DNA of 64,000 nucleotides from contig NW_004451504.1 in NCBI RefSeq assembly GCF_000321225.1, forward strand, positions 457,696-521,695, read 5' to 3'. Below, piece by piece: positions 11,410-21,753 of the stretch. How positions within the stretch are numbered: the first letter of the stretch is position 1; the number at the start of each line of letters is the position of its first letter. Under the pieces are notes generated by a model. The model did no database searches, was not told the origin of the DNA, and worked only from the letters and a program-made list of their open reading frames with translations. The stretch comes from Odobenus rosmarus divergens. Its lineage: Eukaryota > Chordata > Mammalia > Carnivora > Odobenidae. A program made the translations under genes and the position numbers.

Positions 11410-12220
11410 AAATTTAGATTCCATTGAGGAATAAAGGAGAACATGGCTGCTTGGTGCAAAGTATAATTCTGTTTCCAAAACCCTAACGTGAGCCTTTGTC
11501 GGCCCAGATGTTGCCCAATTTTTTTTAGAGCGAGGGAGACCTCAGGGCTCTAACTCCAAAATGCATTTAACATGTGGTAAAAGTTAAGCGCAATCCCCCT
11601 CGCCGTTCCACTCTGCTTTTAAAAATCAGTATCGATGTCACAGCTCCACACTCAGAAATCCCCCCTTTCATTTGTGACGGACACCCCTAAAGCCAAATAA
11701 ACACCTCTCTTCTCCATTTCAGTTTAAACTAAAGTTTTTCTTTTAAGATTTTCCCCTTCAGAACATACTATTGTCTTCAAAACTCTTTTTAATTCTTCTT
11801 AAGGGCTTTCATATTGAAAGCTGTTTTCTTAGCCTTTATGTCCTGTTTGCTGGAGTTTTAGCCACTCTCCATCCCAAAGAGTGACCTTGAGTAAGTCACT
11901 TAACTTTGCAGCGTCTCAGTTTCTCCGTGATTTATCCGTCCGATAGATCCTGACAAGGGGAAACACCGAGTCAATGATACACCCGTTTAAGTGTGGGTGT
12001 CTGTTGCCAATTTTCCTCTTGTGGAAGTGGTACCTACTAACATACCCCCCAACAAAATTAATCACTAAAACATTTTTTATTATTTTGAAGAGATCTTTAA
12101 ACAACCGTGTTCCAGAGAAATCCTTGCCTTTTCTCATTTCTATGTTCTGTTAAGCTTTGGAACCTGTGTGTTGTAACCCTTTTAAGGGCTTTGGAAATTT
12201 GTGCAGAATCCTCTGTGGGG
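11410..12220. other. intergenic, no gene recognised
   Basis: AT-moderate single-copy DNA. No exon, RNA gene or clear repeat was recognised. Confidence 0.6.
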
Positions 12221-12224
12221 AAAA

Positions 12225-12372
12225 GAGCAATCCTCCGCGGGGGCCAGCAGGGGGCGCCCGCTCCCTTCCCGAGTGGAATTCAGCTCGGCAATTGCCCCGC
12301 GCCGAGCCCTCCAGCAGCAGCGCAACTGAGCCTGCGCAGAGTCAATCCCCGCCCCCCCAAACCCCCGCCAAG
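12225..12372. promoter_or_regulatory. CpG-rich segment with CTCF-like motif
   Basis: About 14 CpG dinucleotides occur in roughly 150 bp within AT-moderate surroundings. It contains CCAGCAGGGGGCGC at 12244-12257, a full match to the CTCF core consensus CCASYAGRKGGCRS. It also has a TGCGCA core (NRF1-like half site) in 'cctgcgcaga' near 12331-12340. No gene starts here as far as can be seen. An insulator or orphan regulatory element between ATG2B and BDKRB1 is inferred. Confidence 0.5.
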
Positions 12373-12876
12373 TACCGTGGGAAAGTTTGGGGAAAATCCT
12401 ATCCCTGCCCTCTCGCCAGGCTTTTCTGTGGCAGCGTCCTCTTCGTCGAAGACACTGCTTAAATTAAAAATAAAAATGTCATTTAATTTCACATTTGATT
12501 TCTCCCTGTAAATACTCCCCTGGGTGGTAGCTGCACCAGGGCCCTCTCTCAATCTCTGTGATATTGCCCCTGGGGGAGTTGTCACAACAGGCTGATAAGG
12601 GAATATTTGGGGCATGAGCTAATATTCAGATAAAGGTCTCTGGTGGTTTTTCCTGCAGGGGTATCTAAAGGTGAGCCTGCAACAGAATCCTGTTTAAGCT
12701 TCTGTGCTGGATTCCTTCCTCTGCAGGAGATGCAGGCCCCAGCCGCTCAGGGCTGGGACGAGGGGGAGGGAGGGGCATGGGCCTTGGGCACATCAGTAAT
12801 CAAGATAAACAATAATTTAATGCTATGTTCTTAAAAAAAAAAAAACCCACATGAATGCACAAACATCCATGATGAA

Positions 12877-13217
12877 CAAAACATCAGCATTTTATTTTTT
12901 ATAAGATTTTATTTATTTATTTGAGACAGAGAGCACAGCTGGGGGCAGAGGGAGAGGGTGAAGCAGCATCCCCGCTGAGCAGGGAGTCTGACTCAGGACT
13001 CGATCCCAGGACCCCGAGATTGTGACCTGAGTGAAGGCAGATGCTTAACTGACTGAGCCACCCAGGCGCCCCTTTTCTATTTTTTAAATAGGTAATACCT
13101 TTATTTTTAAAAGTAAGCTCTATGCCCAACATGGGGCTCGAACTCACGACCCCGAGATCAGGAGTTGCTTCTTCCACTGACTGAGCCACCCAGGCGCCCC
13201 AAAACACTAGCATTTTA
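12877..13217 (-). mobile_element. two adjacent CAN SINEs sharing one target-site duplication
   Basis: A normal SINE (about 12894-13072) and a short tRNA-only SINE variant (13073-13200, 'taagctctatgcccaacatgg') lie head to tail in minus orientation. Related flanks, aaaacatcagcatttta on the left and aaaacactagcatttta on the right, suggest one duplication around both. Confidence 0.8.
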
Positions 13218-13890
13218 AATAAAGATCTGACCCTGCACCTCCAAGCGCCTCTGACGTCACTTTGGCCAGGTCCTGTTGGATCCTGTCTTTCAATGTGGAT
13301 ACTTGTCCATTATGATTGAAACTTATTCTTCCCTTTCTTTGCTCCCCTTTCCCAACCTCACCCCAAGGTCGGCAATAGGATGATGGAGGGGATATTTGGG
13401 GCTTTGGGAGACGGTCCAGGCGTTGACTGGAGGAATTTATTGTTAAACACCGGGGAATGTCACCGAAACCAACTGTGAGGAGTTGCTAAAAATACTGTCA
13501 CTATTTGGGCTGGAGGAGAGATGGCTATGATGGAACGAGCAAACACTGGCTGTGTGTGCAGCGCATGCCAGAGACGACGGTTCTGCACGATTCTGTATGC
13601 TGGGCTCTTCAATCATTCCAGCTGTTGTTTGTGCGGGCCTCCCGCCCTGACACCCCCTCTTGAGTGTGCCCGCCTCCAAGCCTCCCTATGTCCTGCTGTC
13701 CTGACACCATGGCTTCTCCCCTTCCCTTCGTTCAATCCTTCAAGCCTGACGGCCCTTCACCTCCAAGAAGTCTCCCCAGACCACCAGCCTTTCCTTGAAG
13801 CCATCGCTGAAGAACTAGATCACATGAGCTAAAAGGTTGATGGGCCTTTCCAGGCTGATGGGCCTCTCAGTTGGGGGTGGGGGGTGATCT
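13218..13890. other. intergenic with L2-like fragment
   Basis: No gene recognised. Part of 13640-13800 ('ccttcacctccaagaagtc', 'ccccagaccacc') resembles the L2 3' region in plus orientation. The rest is single-copy sequence. Confidence 0.45.
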
Positions 13891-13894
13891 TGCT

Positions 13895-14085
13895 CCCACA
13901 GGACATTTGGTAATATCTTGGGACATTTCAGCTGTCCCACTGGGGCAGGGCTTCTAAAATCTAGTGGTAGAGGGGAAAGGGCTGAGGTGCTGGTAAACAT
14001 CGTACGTGGCCCCAGGCAGCTCCCACACCACAAAGAGCTGTGTGGCCCAAAATGTCCGCAGTGCCAAGAAACCCGGAATCAAAAC
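13895..14085 (+). mobile_element. MER20-like hAT-Charlie DNA transposon
   Basis: Blocks in MER20 order on the plus strand: 'ggacatttggtaatatc', 'gggacatttcagctgtccc', 'tctagtggtagag', 'gctggtaaacatcgtac', 'ggcccaaaatgtccgcagtgcc'. Confidence 0.7.
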
Positions 14086-14670
14086 TTGCTAAGGTTTTAC
14101 CGCGGGTTCGGTGAAAAGTCTCTCAGGAATCTGGTTTGCATTCCACCACTGGGCTTTCATGTTTTTGTCCAAGGAGTGACGGATGTTTGGAATTTGAGTC
14201 CCTCGGAGTGAGGGTTGGGCAAGGTAATGGGAGCTGGGGTTGGAGGACACTGTTTCCCTGCCTGAGCTTGGAACTAAGTGAGGCAGTCAAGAGTCAGCAG
14301 ATGGAGGCCACAATGTCACCTTCACGACTGAGGAGGGCTTGGTGGGTGATGTCACTTCGATGTGTGGCATCAACAGTTTCGTAATTCTGAACCCCAGAAT
14401 CAGCCAACTTACCCACAATGTCCAGGCAGTGCAGGCCATTTCCTCCACTGAGGCAGAGCGTCTAGCGCTAAGTTGACCTCATGGCTGAGAGAAGACCAGT
14501 CTGTGGACAAAGTGGGAATGGGGGAAGGCAGCAAGCTCTACAGGCTCAATTCTTGTTTTGAAACCAGTCAGGTCACTTTTCTTCCACAAAGAGGAGTAAA
14601 GAGTGGGCAACAGGCCAGGGGCGTAGGGAGCTATCCTCAGTGAAACCTGGTGGGTCAGTCAGGATGGGAG
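14086..14670. other. intergenic, no gene recognised
   Basis: No coding, RNA or repeat feature could be supported. Confidence 0.55.
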
Positions 14671-14674
14671 GGGT

Positions 14675-15040
14675 TCTGCTGTGTAACAAACATCCCCTGA
14701 CGCTCCGTGGCTCACAACCACCGAGGCTGAGTTCTCACTCTTACTGCATGTTTCATGCAGGTGGGGTAGGGGCTCTGCTCTTCTAGGAACTCAGGGGTCC
14801 AGGCTGATGGGCCTCCACATCTTAATGACATCACCTTCTTGACACAAGCCTTCGGGGTTTACTACAGCAGAAGAAGAGAGAATTGCTTCTGCCTCAAAGC
14901 AAATCCAAGTCCCCTGGCATTGGCCAAAGGAGTTGAGAGGACCACTCTCAGCCTCCACAGCACGAGGAAGTTCAGTCCCCACTTCCCAGAAGGACGGGAG
15001 GCCTGGAACTGTTGCTGGACAGCAGAAATGTCTCTTACAG
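14675..15040 (-). mobile_element. degenerate MaLR-type (MLT1-like) LTR fragment
   Basis: Starts 'tgctgtgtaacaaacatcccc...ctccgtggctcacaacc', the terminal signature of these LTRs in minus orientation, and later has 'ggcattggccaaagg'. The family name is from memory and the fragment is very diverged. Confidence 0.4.
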
Positions 15041-15116
15041 GAGAGCAAGGATGAGGAATGGCCCGCCTCTCCCCTCCCCTCACCCTGTCAGCACCGGGCA
15101 AAGGTACTTCCACTCG

Positions 15117-15554
15117 AAAGACAGGGTGTTTGGGGTGCCTGGGTGGCTCAGTCGCTTAAGCATCCGACTCTTAGTTTCAGCTCAGGTCGTGATCTTAGGG
15201 TCATGAGATCCAGCCCCGAGTCAGGCTCTGTGCTTAGCGCAGAGTCTGCTTGAGACTCTCTCTCCCTCTCCCTCTGCCCCACCCCCCTCTCCTCCCCCCT
15301 CAAATAAATAAATCTTTTTTTTTTTTTAAGATTTTATTTTTTTGACAGAGAAAGAGACAGCAAGAGAAGGAACACAAGCAGGGGGAGCGGCAGAGGGAGA
15401 AGCAGGCTTCCCCGCCGAGCAGGGAGCCCGATGCAGGGCTCGATCCCAGGACTCTGGGATCATGACCCGAGCCGAAGGCAGATGCTTAACAACTGAGCCA
15501 CCCAGGCACCCTAAATAAATAAATCTTTAAAAAAACCCCAAAAGACAAGGTGTT
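15117..15554. mobile_element. CAN SINE (+) with a second CAN SINE (-) inserted in its A-tail
   Basis: The outer plus-strand SINE begins at about 15131 (ggggtgcctgggtggctcag). It is flanked by aaagacagggtgtt (15117-15130) and aaagacaaggtgtt (15541-15554). Its tail 'aaataaataaatcttt' is duplicated exactly at 15302-15317 and 15513-15528 around an inner minus-strand SINE (15318-15512). The pair forms a large inverted repeat. Confidence 0.9.
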
Positions 15555-16010
15555 CTTAGGAAGCACTTTCTGGGGAACCACTGTACAGGTGGAGAGGGCT
15601 AGACAGAGTAGGGGAGCTGGTGCCTCATCCAGGCTCCTTATCAGTGTTGTCACCTTGTGTGACGGGGCAAACCATTCTGGGTCTCAGGTCTTCCACCTAC
15701 CAACTGAGGAGCTTGCATGCGACGACCTCTTCCACGTCCTGTGAAGGGTACGAGAGGACAGTGTCTCATTGTCCTGGGCGCCTGCGCCTTGCACGGCACC
15801 TGAACTGTATTAAGCCCACAGTGAGTGCAGTCAAAGCAGTGGGCAATTCAGCCGCTCTGATTCTTAGATTGGGGAGGTCAGATTTGGGGTGCTCCCCAGC
15901 CTGCTGCCTGCATCACACCTAATCTATCAGTGATTTTTAACTTATCTGAGGCCAGCTCTGTGCCTGTTGCACCCTCCTGCTCAGCCCCCAGAAGCAGAGC
16001 TGTCGGGTCA
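15555..16010. other. intergenic, no gene recognised
   Basis: No feature could be supported. Confidence 0.5.
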
Positions 16011-16014
16011 TCCG

Positions 16015-16175
16015 CTGATCACAGATGCGTGTGGGAATGCAGCCAAGACCGGTGGAAGAACCATCAGCAGAATCCAGCCCGTGGGGTCGACCACAGAACT
16101 GCGAGCTAAGGTGGTTCTAAATCTCTAAGTTTGGGGGCGGTTTGTTATGCAGCAACAGATAACTGATAGGACCCC
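16015..16175 (+). mobile_element. MaLR-type (MLT1-like) LTR 3' fragment
   Basis: Ends 'aactgcgagctaaggtgg...tctctaagtttgggggcggtttgttatgcagcaacagataactgatagg', the conserved 3' terminus of these LTRs in plus orientation. An L2-like plus-strand fragment follows at about 16300-16570. Confidence 0.6.
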
Positions 16176-16572
16176 AGGCCATCATCCATACCCCACATAT
16201 TCTCATGGAGTGACTGTTCTAAACTGTGGGTCTGAATTTGACACTCCCCTGTTTAGAGTCTCTGTGGACTCTTGTGGCCTATAGGGAACACCGACCTCCG
16301 AGCCTTGTGATAATTCTTCCAGCCCTTGATCTCACTGGGTCACATCCTGGGCGAGGCAAAGACTGTGGGTGGTTAACACCCTCATTGTCCTATTTAACTT
16401 CAAGACCCAGCTCGGGGTCACATCCTCTGTTACTCCCTTGTTTCTTGAACTCCTTCCAGGCAGACTCTATCACCCCGGGATTACACATCTCATACTGAGA
16501 AATGACTTCTTTTTCTATCAGCCCCCCTGCTTGCAGTGAGCTTCTCAAGGGTGGGTGTGCCTTGGGAACAGG

Positions 16573-17204
16573 GAACCCACCGTTAGCCAGCTCTGCCTAT
16601 CAGAAAGTTCTTTCCTCAAAGTAAGCTGGAACGTGTTTCTCAGGATTTTTTTCTCTTTGGTCCTGCTGGGGTCACACTAAATACATTTTTTCCCCTTTCT
16701 CCGTAGGTCTTTGCTTCTTCAGGAAAGCCCTCTCAGGCTCTCACTGTGTCATGAAGGTTATGATATTGAGTCCCTTTGTCAGTCTGATCCCTTTCTTCTG
16801 AATGAGCCAAGAGCTGGAACACAATACTCTTCATGTACCCCGTCCAATGCTAAGCTAAATGGCCTATCATCTCCCATATTTTAGATGCTATACTCCTATT
16901 AATATAGCCCAAGAGCCAGCAGCTTTTTCAGCAACCACTGAGCTCCCTGTCAAGGAAAACCCTGAAGTATCTTCCCCTCCATACTTGCTGAGCCCCAACT
17001 CATCCTTCTAATACCCTTCTGTCTCCTGAAGCTCCTGAAAAGTGGGCCTGTCTTCCTGCTCATTATCTTAAATCCAGTGCCAGGCACTGGGAGTCTGCCA
17101 TCAGGAAGGCAGCTCCGATGGTGGGATCCCTGGCACTCAGGCCTGTTCTCCAACCTCACAGTCTGGTGGGCACCCCTGGGTCTGGACGGAGCCCTGCCCC
17201 AGGA
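16573..17204. other. intergenic, no gene recognised
   Basis: No coding or RNA feature supported. Ordinary single-copy sequence. Confidence 0.5.
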
Positions 17205-17294
17205 ATCCAGCTCACTGGGTAACCTCGGGAAAGTCTCTGCCTATGCCTGGGTCTCAGCTTCCTTAACTGTGAAATGGAGGCGTTCAACTCGATG

Positions 17295-17324
<30 letters not shown>
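17205..17324 (+). repeat. MIR fragment followed by (AC)n
   Basis: MIR core 'aacctcgggaaagtctctgcc...tcagcttccttaactgtgaaatgg' at 17219-17296. It runs straight into an (AC)14 microsatellite at 17297-17324. Confidence 0.75.
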
Positions 17325-17330
<6 letters not shown>

Positions 17331-18955
17331 TTTTTTATTAGATTCACAGAGAGAGCCTTCGTACTCTTTACTCCATTTCCCCTGTGATGACTTCGTGTGT
17401 AAGTATGGTGCAATGTCACAACCAGGAACATTTTCAGATTCTAGCCAGATTGGGCTGGTTTGACACTCACTCATTTTAATTTAGTTTAAAGCCTTTTCTA
17501 GCATGTAGGAGAAAACTTCCTGCTGGCTCCTCATCAAGCTCGTGACTCATCTCCGGAGGACAAGAGCCTGCCTGTGTCCATTGCAACACCCAGGAGTCTC
17601 CCCGGGCTGGGATTTGGGAGTGTGTAGCGCTATTGAGAGCCCACGATGGATGGGGTATGGCTATGGCGGGGGAGTGGGGAGGGCGGCTGTGGACTGACAT
17701 AACAGGCCTGCAGCTGGGACTGGGTGGGAAAAGAAACTCCATGTCTCTCCTTTGGCCCTTCTCAGACAGAGAGTGGGAGCCCACCTGGGTGCCGGAGCCA
17801 GGGATGCTAGACCATGGGCTCACTCATCCCTCCATGGCAGGTATTAGCCCTACAAGGTGAGGCTTGGGGCTGGACCCACGTGTGAAATCCTCCAGGTCGA
17901 GCACATCGCCCAGATCCGTGCAAATTCAAAAATTTAATCTCTCCCGCAGCACTGATCCTTTTAACCAAGGCAGGAATTTCTCCCTCTGCAGAAGAATACT
18001 TGACGCTGTCCGTGGAAGGACAACAGAGCCCTCACTGTGGGCTGCCGGCTTCTCCTCCCGCAGGGCCGCAGGCCGGGCTTCAGTGTCGGTTACACTTGTT
18101 CCAGAAATCCGACGTCTGGCTCATCGAGACCGCGCCAACAGCCTACCGCGGGATAAGGCATGGGAACCCGCGTGCTCTAGATGGTGGGATCGTCTTTTGC
18201 AACCCCTAGAGAGCATTTTGATAAGCCACAGCTTGAGTGCAGGGGGCTGAGAAAGCAGCAAGAAGGACATTTTCGGGTCAGTTTGCTCTGAGCAGAGGAG
18301 AGACTGGGCATTATCTTTCCTTTCCTTCGCTCTACTTCTGCCTGATATTCCTGTCCTGGCTGCTCTGTACAGGACTTTGCTCCCGGGATTCCTGCCCCGG
18401 CGTCGGTGTTGGGAAGCAAGCAAGCTGATGACTCTAGCCTCTGCTCCGTGGGAGGGGGCTGTAGCCGCTGGAGGGGGGCCCTGCTCTCAGCGCCAGAGAA
18501 CTGGTGTCCTAGGGGGGCACCCAGAAGTCAGCGCCAGGGGGCCCCTGCTGGGCTCCCAGCACCCACGGCAGTGTCTGGCACGGGCTAGAGGCTCCGTAAA
18601 CATCTGCCTAAGGAAGGAATGCAGGCTCCCTGTTGCTAGATCTGCCGATGCTCAAGGGAAGCCCCAAATCGGGATTCTTAGGTGGAATTTAAATATTGGT
18701 CACCAGCTCAAAAATAGTTTTTTAAACACCGTGCGATCTAAATACATGGGCCAGCTGGAGCCTGGCTTGTTGACTTAAATCCCTGCTCTCCGGGGGCTGG
18801 GGCACTGATTGCAGGGTGGTCACTGCTTGCCTGCGAGGGTCTGGCGGCCCAGCCCCCGCCAGCCTCTTAGATCCCCTCGGCAGGCTCCAGGAGCACTGGC
18901 TTCCTTGCCCTTTCTCGAATGCACCTGCCTGCCTGCCTGCAGGGACCCTGTGGGA
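17325..18955. other. intergenic, no gene recognised
   Basis: Moderately GC-rich. Open frames of about 100-130 codons (17864-18250, 18377-18778 and others) carry no recognisable domains and overlap on both strands. Confidence 0.55.
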
Positions 18956-19119
18956 TGTCCATCCCCCACCTCTCCATTCCTTGACGGCCTCGTCACCAAT
19001 GACCTTCTCCTTCCCTTGATTCCAGCTGCCCGATGCCACAGCCACATGGGGGATGGAATGTTCCATGCAAACACTCTTACTCCGTGGCCTCAACCTCCTA
19101 TTCTTGTGCTCTGTCACCT

Positions 19120-20130
19120 AGGTGCTCCCACTGCCCCTGCTCTGTAACTGCATCCATGTCACTCTGTCTCCCTCACCTCCTAAGTTCATTCCTTCTCTAA
19201 TTCAGCCAGTCTCCATAGTCAGACCAGTATATTCCCAACACCTTGAACGATGGCCATCCTCTGGCAAAACCCCAGCCCTGGAGATACTCAACTGCCTGCC
19301 TGTCTGGGGCCTGATGAGCATGGCTAGAGTAATTCACACAACAGACTAATGCCTTCTAGCTTCAGCCGGGCCCTCCCTGCTTCCCTCCCTGCCCTTGGTC
19401 GTCTTGTCCCCCTCAAGCCTCAAACCCTCTGTGACTGCCATGTACCTCACCTTCCTTCATCCTTCTCCCTCCCAGCCTATAAACCCCCCGCCCCCCCCCC
19501 CCCGTCTCTGGGTGGAGCGTGTTTCTTCTATCTGGAACGCACCTTTTTCCTATTTGGTTTGACCAACTGCTTGTTCTTTGGATTCAGCTTCTAGGTCCTG
19601 TCTCTTTCTCCGGGAAACCCTCCAGACCGCTCCCCTCCCAGCCGCCCATCCTGGGCGCCCTTCTCTGTGCTCAGAACACCTCTTCTCATGTGATGGGGGC
19701 AGTTACCCTGCTCTCTGGTTCTCTCCGAGCTCCCTGAAGGCAGACTTTTCCAGGTTCACCACTGGGTCCCCCATGGCAGGAAGAATACCGAAGCATTAAC
19801 AGTTTCATAAATACTCTTTCCTGTGTAGCGCCCATGTTCCACCTGCGTGTCCCGATTATGCCTCTGACAGGCCTCCCTCCTCCCTCCGCGCATCCAGATT
19901 CTGCCCTTCCTGAAACTCAGCTCCCCATTGACTCGCTTCAGCACACCTCTCCTGACAGCCCTTTCCCGCTGAACGCTCAGGGTGCTGGATATGGGGCGTG
20001 CTTCTGCGATTTCTTGTTTTCTTTTTTTTTATACATATTCTAATGATTTATGCAAGTTCCTCGTGGATGGGATCCCTAGCTCTATCATCTCTGTATGCCT
20101 AGCTGTTAGCCTAGAAACTTTCGGATGGGC
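19120..20130 (+). repeat. L2-like LINE fragments
   Basis: A pyrimidine-rich plus strand with repeated L2 3'-region blocks, for example 'gctccctgaaggcagac', 'ccactgggtcccccatggcagg' and 'tgcaagttcctcgtgg'. The fragments are very diverged and their boundaries uncertain. A poly(C) run is at 19488-19503. Confidence 0.45.
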
Positions 20131-20169
20131 ACGTGGCGAAGTGGGCAGAGACCCTTACTGGAAGTTTCC

Positions 20170-20650
20170 CGTGGATGCTGGAACAAATTAGCCCAAACGC
20201 GGTGACTTAAAACAACACGACTTTATTGTCTTCTCCTTCTGGAGGCCAGACCTCTGAAGTCCGTCTCAGTGGGCTCAAGTCCAAATGTGTGCAGGGCTGG
20301 CTTCCTCTGGAGGCTTGAGGGGAGAATCCCTCTCTGTCCCTTTTCCAGGCCCTAGGGGGCGCCAGCAGCCCCTGGCTCCGGGCTCCCGGATTCACTCCTG
20401 CTTCTGCTGTCCCGTGGCCTTCTCTGGCCGCTTCTCTTTTATCAGGACCTTTGTGATGACACTGGACCCGCTCAGATAATCCAGGATCATCTCCCCATCT
20501 CAAGACCCTTAGCTTAATCACATCTGCAAAGTCCTCGTACCATAAGAACACCCAACAGTCTCCAGGGACGAGGTCCCGGCCATCTGGGGGGTGGGGGCGG
20601 GTGGGGAGCTCATTCTGGAGCCCGCTCCAACAGCATCTATTATGTCCGGA
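20170..20650 (-). mobile_element. MaLR-type (MLT1-like) LTR at the 3' end of BDKRB1
   Basis: On the minus strand its 3' end reads 'gacaataaagtcgtgttgttttaagtcaccgcg', the poly(A)-signal and terminal block of this LTR class. Upstream blocks 'gactttgcagatgtgattaagct' and 'ggattatctgagcgggtcc' also fit. It lies in the same orientation as BDKRB1 and within its 3' flank. Confidence 0.65.
20222..20227 (-). promoter_or_regulatory. BDKRB1: candidate BDKRB1 poly(A) signal inside an LTR
   Basis: TTTATT on the plus strand is AATAAA on the minus strand, about 465 bases past the BDKRB1 stop. No other AATAAA or ATTAAA was seen on the minus strand between it and the stop. It belongs to the MaLR-type LTR. 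Use by BDKRB1 is inferred. Confidence 0.4.
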
Positions 20651-20691
20651 ATCACTGATGAGGAAGCCAAGCTTCGTGACTCCCTGCTGTG

Positions 20692-21753
20692 TTACTTCTG
20701 CCAGAAATGTTGGAGAACGCCTGTCCTGTGGGGCAAGGACCCTGGAGGAAGGCTTCGAGCGGCGCATTGCTGATAAAGTTCCCAGGCCTTGGTCCTGAAA
20801 AGCCGGCCCACGAAGACGTAAATCACGGGGTTCAGGCAGCTGTTGATGAAAGCGAAGAAGTTGGCATACTGCAGGCCCAGGTCGATGAAATCCTCCCAGA
20901 AGCAGCCTCGGACGGCCCGCACCTGGTAGAGGAACTCCAGGAAGGCGAAGAAGTGGTAGGGGGCCCAGCACACCAGGAAGGCGGCCACCAGCGCGAGGAT
21001 GAGCACCGCGGCCTTGCGGCCCGTGCGGCCCCCGGCCCGCGCCCCGGGGACTCCCGCCCGCCCGCGCAGCGAGGCCAGGATGTGGCCGTTGAAGAAGACG
21101 ATGGCGGCCAGCGGCAGCAGGAAGCCCAGCACGTTTAACTCCACCATCCGCAGCCAGGGCCAGGCGGCGCCGGACGGCAGCAGCACGCAGGCGCAGGAGT
21201 TGTTGAGCGGCGGCACGGCCGCGGTGGCGCGGAGCAGGAACGTGGGGACGCTCAGGACGCCGCCCAGCGTCCAGACGAGCAGGCAGGTGGCCTGGGCCCA
21301 ACGCCGCCGCCGCCGCCGCCGGCTGGCCACCGGGTGCACCAGTGCGCGGTAGCGGTCCCGGCTGATGGCCACCACCAGGAAGATGCTGACGAACAGGTTG
21401 GCCTTGATGACTCCATTGACCAGGCGGCACAGGGGGCCTCCGAAGGCCCAGCGGAATTGGTTGGCGATGTTCTCCGCCCAGAAGGGCAGGCCCGAGACGA
21501 ACACCAGGTCGGAGGCGGCCAGGTTGGCCAGGTAGATTTCCGCCACGCTCAGGCGCCGCCGGGGGAGGAGGAAGACAGACAGCACGAAGAGGTTTCCCAG
21601 CAGGCCGCAGATGCAGATGACGATGATGAACGCTGGTAACACCCTGTGCAGCACGGCCCAGGCCTCTTGAGCGCCGTCACAGGACGTGGCATTGGGGGGC
21701 GACAGCTGCGTCCGGTTCAGCGACAGGAACTCCAGGGCGGTCCGGGCCGCCAT
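20692..21753 (-). CDS. BDKRB1: bradykinin receptor B1 (complete coding region, 353 aa)
   Basis: A class A G-protein-coupled receptor at the plasma membrane that binds des-Arg9-bradykinin and des-Arg10-kallidin and signals through Gq/Gi. It is the inflammation-induced kinin receptor. The frame has seven hydrophobic segments. N-glycosylation sequons are N13, N21 and N184. TM2 has LAASDL, TM3 ends in DRY (133-135), TM6 has CWAPYH (262-267), and TM7 has NPVIY (308-312). Lys117 in VIKANLF matches the B1-specific TM3 lysine linked to des-Arg ligand preference. ATG at 21753 gives 353 residues, equal to human B1. An upstream in-frame ATG at 21882 adds 43 unrelated residues across a likely splice acceptor (CCGTTCAG, near 21768) and is rejected. 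Oddities: seven consecutive arginines (145-151) in intracellular loop 2, an extra cysteine (C187) in extracellular loop 2, and strongly GC-rich codons. The tail is short and Ser/Thr-poor, as in B1. Confidence 0.96.
   Translation of the reverse strand: MAARTALEFLSLNRTQLSPPNATSCDGAQEAWAVLHRVLPAFIIVICICGLLGNLFVLSVFLLPRRRLSVAEIYLANLAASDLVFVSGLPFWAENIANQFRWAFGGPLCRLVNGVIKANLFVSIFLVVAISRDRYRALVHPVASRRRRRRRWAQATCLLVWTLGGVLSVPTFLLRATAAVPPLNNSCACVLLPSGAAWPWLRMVELNVLGFLLPLAAIVFFNGHILASLRGRAGVPGARAGGRTGRKAAVLILALVAAFLVCWAPYHFFAFLEFLYQVRAVRGCFWEDFIDLGLQYANFFAFINSCLNPVIYVFVGRLFRTKAWELYQQCAARSLPPGSLPHRTGVLQHFWQK

Noticed and set aside
15131..15205. tRNA genes in the SINE heads
   Set aside because: The tRNA-Lys-like heads retain A/B-box resemblance but have SINE bodies and A-tails. 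They are retroposons, not functional tRNA genes.
18377..18778. 133-codon plus-strand frame as a novel gene
   Set aside because: No recognised domain, no splice or poly(A) context, and overlapping frames of similar length on the other strand.
20207..21430. 407-codon minus-strand frame overlapping BDKRB1
   Set aside because: It is the alternative frame of the GC-rich BDKRB1 exon running into the LTR, with Pro/Gly/Ala/Arg-rich composition and no domain.
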